A stretch of 64,000 nt of DNA from Pyruvatibacter sp. GTDB lineage: Bacteria; Pseudomonadota; Alphaproteobacteria; CGMCC-115125. Below the pieces are notes generated by a model. It was given only the letters and a program-made list of their open reading frames with translations. It did no database searches and had not been told where the DNA came from. Position 1 is the stretch's first letter. Each line of letters opens with the position of its first letter. Where the stretch lies: NCBI RefSeq assembly GCF_040219635.1, contig NZ_JAVJSC010000001.1:62001-126000 (forward strand), read 5' to 3'. Below are positions 62,650 to 64,000 of this stretch, in pieces. The translations under genes were made by a program, and so were the position numbers.

Positions 62650-64000
62650 ATGCAGGTCACCGAAACCCTCTCCGAAGGGCTCAAGCGCGAATTCAAGGTT
62701 GTTGTCGAGGCAGCCGAACTCAACACCCGCCTGGATGCCAAGCTGGACGAAATCAAAGGTCAGGTGCAGCTCAAGGGCTTCCGCCCCGGCAAGGTGCCCA
62801 AAGCACACCTGAAAAAGACCTATGGCAAGTCCGTGATGGGCGATGTCATTCAGGAGACCGTCGGCGAAACCTCCCAGAAAGCGATTGAGGAAAAAAACCT
62901 CAAACCCGCCCTGCAACCCAATATTGAGCTTGAGGGCGACGTGGAGCCCGTGATCGAGGGCACCGCTGACCTCGCCTACAAGCTGACCTTCGAAATCATG
63001 CCCGATTTCGACCTGCCGGACTTCTCAAGCCTCAAGCTGACCCGCCCGGTTGTGGAAGTCTCCGACGAGGAGATTGACGAAGCGCTGGGCCGCATGGCCG
63101 CCCAGCAGCAGAGCTATGAGCCGAAGGATGACAAGGCCAAGGCGGATGAAGGCGACCGCCTGACCATTGATTTCCTTGGCAAGATCGACGGCGTGCCGTT
63201 CGACGGCGGTGCCGCTGAAGGCGCGTCACTGGTCATCGGCTCGGGCCAGTTCATTCCCGGCTTTGAAGAGCAGCTCAAGGGCGCCAAAAAAGGCGACGAG
63301 GTGCTGGTCAAGGTAACCTTCCCTGAGGAATACGGTGCTGAGAACCTGGCCGGCAAGGATGCCGAGTTCGACGTGACCGTGCAGGAAGTGGCAGGCCCCG
63401 CTGAAACGAAAATCGACGATGAGTTCGCCAAACAGATGGGCCTTGAAAGCCTCGATGCATTGAAAGAGGCCCTCAAGGGCCGCATGGGCGAAGATTATGC
63501 CCGTATCTCGCGCAGCCGCGTGAAGCGCTCCCTTCTGGATGAACTGGACGGCATTACCGATTTTGAACTGCCGCCGACAATGCTGGAGCAGGAGCTGGAG
63601 CAGATCATCCAGCAGGCGCAATCTGAGAAGGCACACAGCGCTGAGGACTATGATCCTGAGCACGATCACGATCATGACCACTCGGACGTTGAAATCACCG
63701 ACGAGGAGCGTGACGAGTACAAGACCATTGCCGGTCGCCGTGTGCGCCTTGGCCTGCTGTTGTCAGAGGTTGGCTCGCGCAACGAAATTACCGTGACGCA
63801 GGAAGAGGTAAACCGCGCTATTGCCGAGCAGGCCCGCAATTATCCGGGGCAGGAACAGCAGGTTTTCCAGTTCTACACCCAGAACCAGCAGGCCCAGGCT
63901 CAGCTTCGTGCGCCACTGTTTGAAGACAAGGTGGTGGATTACATCCTTGAGCTTGCCAAAGTGACCGATGAAAAAGTCACCCGCGAAGCCCTGCTCGAAG
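62650..64000 (+). CDS. tig: Trigger factor (partial at the right edge)
   Basis: The first 450 codons are visible; the gene runs past 64000. The N-terminal ribosome-binding domain shows the signature GFRPGKVPK (about 40-48). The FKBP-like PPIase domain (about 160-245) includes GDRLTIDFLGKIDGVPFDGG and FIPGFEEQLKG. The C-terminal chaperone domain is helical and contains a His/Asp-rich run (DPEHDHDHDHSD). Trigger factor is the first chaperone met by nascent chains. In many genomes clpP-clpX follow. Confidence 0.95.
   Translation, partial: MQVTETLSEGLKREFKVVVEAAELNTRLDAKLDEIKGQVQLKGFRPGKVPKAHLKKTYGKSVMGDVIQETVGETSQKAIEEKNLKPALQPNIELEGDVEPVIEGTADLAYKLTFEIMPDFDLPDFSSLKLTRPVVEVSDEEIDEALGRMAAQQQSYEPKDDKAKADEGDRLTIDFLGKIDGVPFDGGAAEGASLVIGSGQFIPGFEEQLKGAKKGDEVLVKVTFPEEYGAENLAGKDAEFDVTVQEVAGPAETKIDDEFAKQMGLESLDALKEALKGRMGEDYARISRSRVKRSLLDELDGITDFELPPTMLEQELEQIIQQAQSEKAHSAEDYDPEHDHDHDHSDVEITDEERDEYKTIAGRRVRLGLLLSEVGSRNEITVTQEEVNRAIAEQARNYPGQEQQVFQFYTQNQQAQAQLRAPLFEDKVVDYILELAKVTDEKVTREALLE

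Noticed and set aside
1..64000. CRISPR array, prophage, integrase or insertion sequence
   Set aside because: No regularly spaced repeats, integrase or transposase motifs were seen on reading either strand.

Overview
The window reads as chromosomal DNA of a free-living alphaproteobacterium. The evidence is a high-GC, densely packed gene set that includes an NDUFA12-type complex I subunit, an iscR-led SUF operon, an aroQ-accB-accC-aat cluster, a bactofilin/M23 pair, and an RNase E with an acidic insert in its S1 domain. One CtrA-like TTAA-N7-TTAA site fits the same class. I cannot fix the genus; a Parvibaculales or Rhizobiales relative is only a guess. Almost everything is housekeeping or core accessory metabolism. 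I see no prophage, transposase, CRISPR array or defence island.

Layout. 1-13.2 kb: a truncated (window edge), catalytically degenerate class II ribonucleotide reductase-like gene diverges from a CheY-like receiver gene. Then come NDUFA12, mlaD, DUF2155, and on the minus strand aat, accC, accB and aroQ. thiS-thiG, a DsbA-family oxidoreductase, an M48 protease with TPRs, a gamma-glutamyltransferase-like lipoprotein and an aminotransferase follow. 13.2-25 kb: rne, a cell-wall amidase, PBP1A, prfB (programmed frameshift intact), bactofilin, an M23 peptidase and a DUF455 protein. 25-32.5 kb: a BCP peroxiredoxin, a 1200-residue AsmA-like protein, tyrS, anmK and an alpha/beta hydrolase.

32.5-40.8 kb: the Fe-S assembly operon iscR-cysteine desulfurase-sufB-sufC-sufD-sufS-sufT-sufA, preceded by a recognisable type 1 IscR operator and followed by a TfoX-like gene. 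40.8-53 kb: two PaaG-like enoyl-CoA hydratases, a GGDEF protein, a coniferyl-aldehyde-dehydrogenase-like enzyme, a GNAT fragment, a DUF1329 protein, a DEAD-box helicase, parE and an Old Yellow Enzyme relative. 53-64 kb: a gene-free 660-bp stretch with palindromic repeats, glnB-glnA, an aminotransferase, a thiolase-like protein lacking the catalytic cysteine, an MBL-fold lipoprotein, a histidine phosphatase, nnr, a GNAT acetyltransferase, tRNA-Leu(UAG) and the start of tig.

The items most worth a second look are the dead RNR paralogue at the left edge, the GGT-like protein with Ser at the nucleophile position, the IscR and CtrA-type operators, the hairpin sitting on the tfoX start codon, the tandem repeats between tyrS and anmK and inside the DsbA signal peptide, and the RNase E acidic insert. 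No finding here amounts to a clear new system. All family calls are made by eye without database searches.
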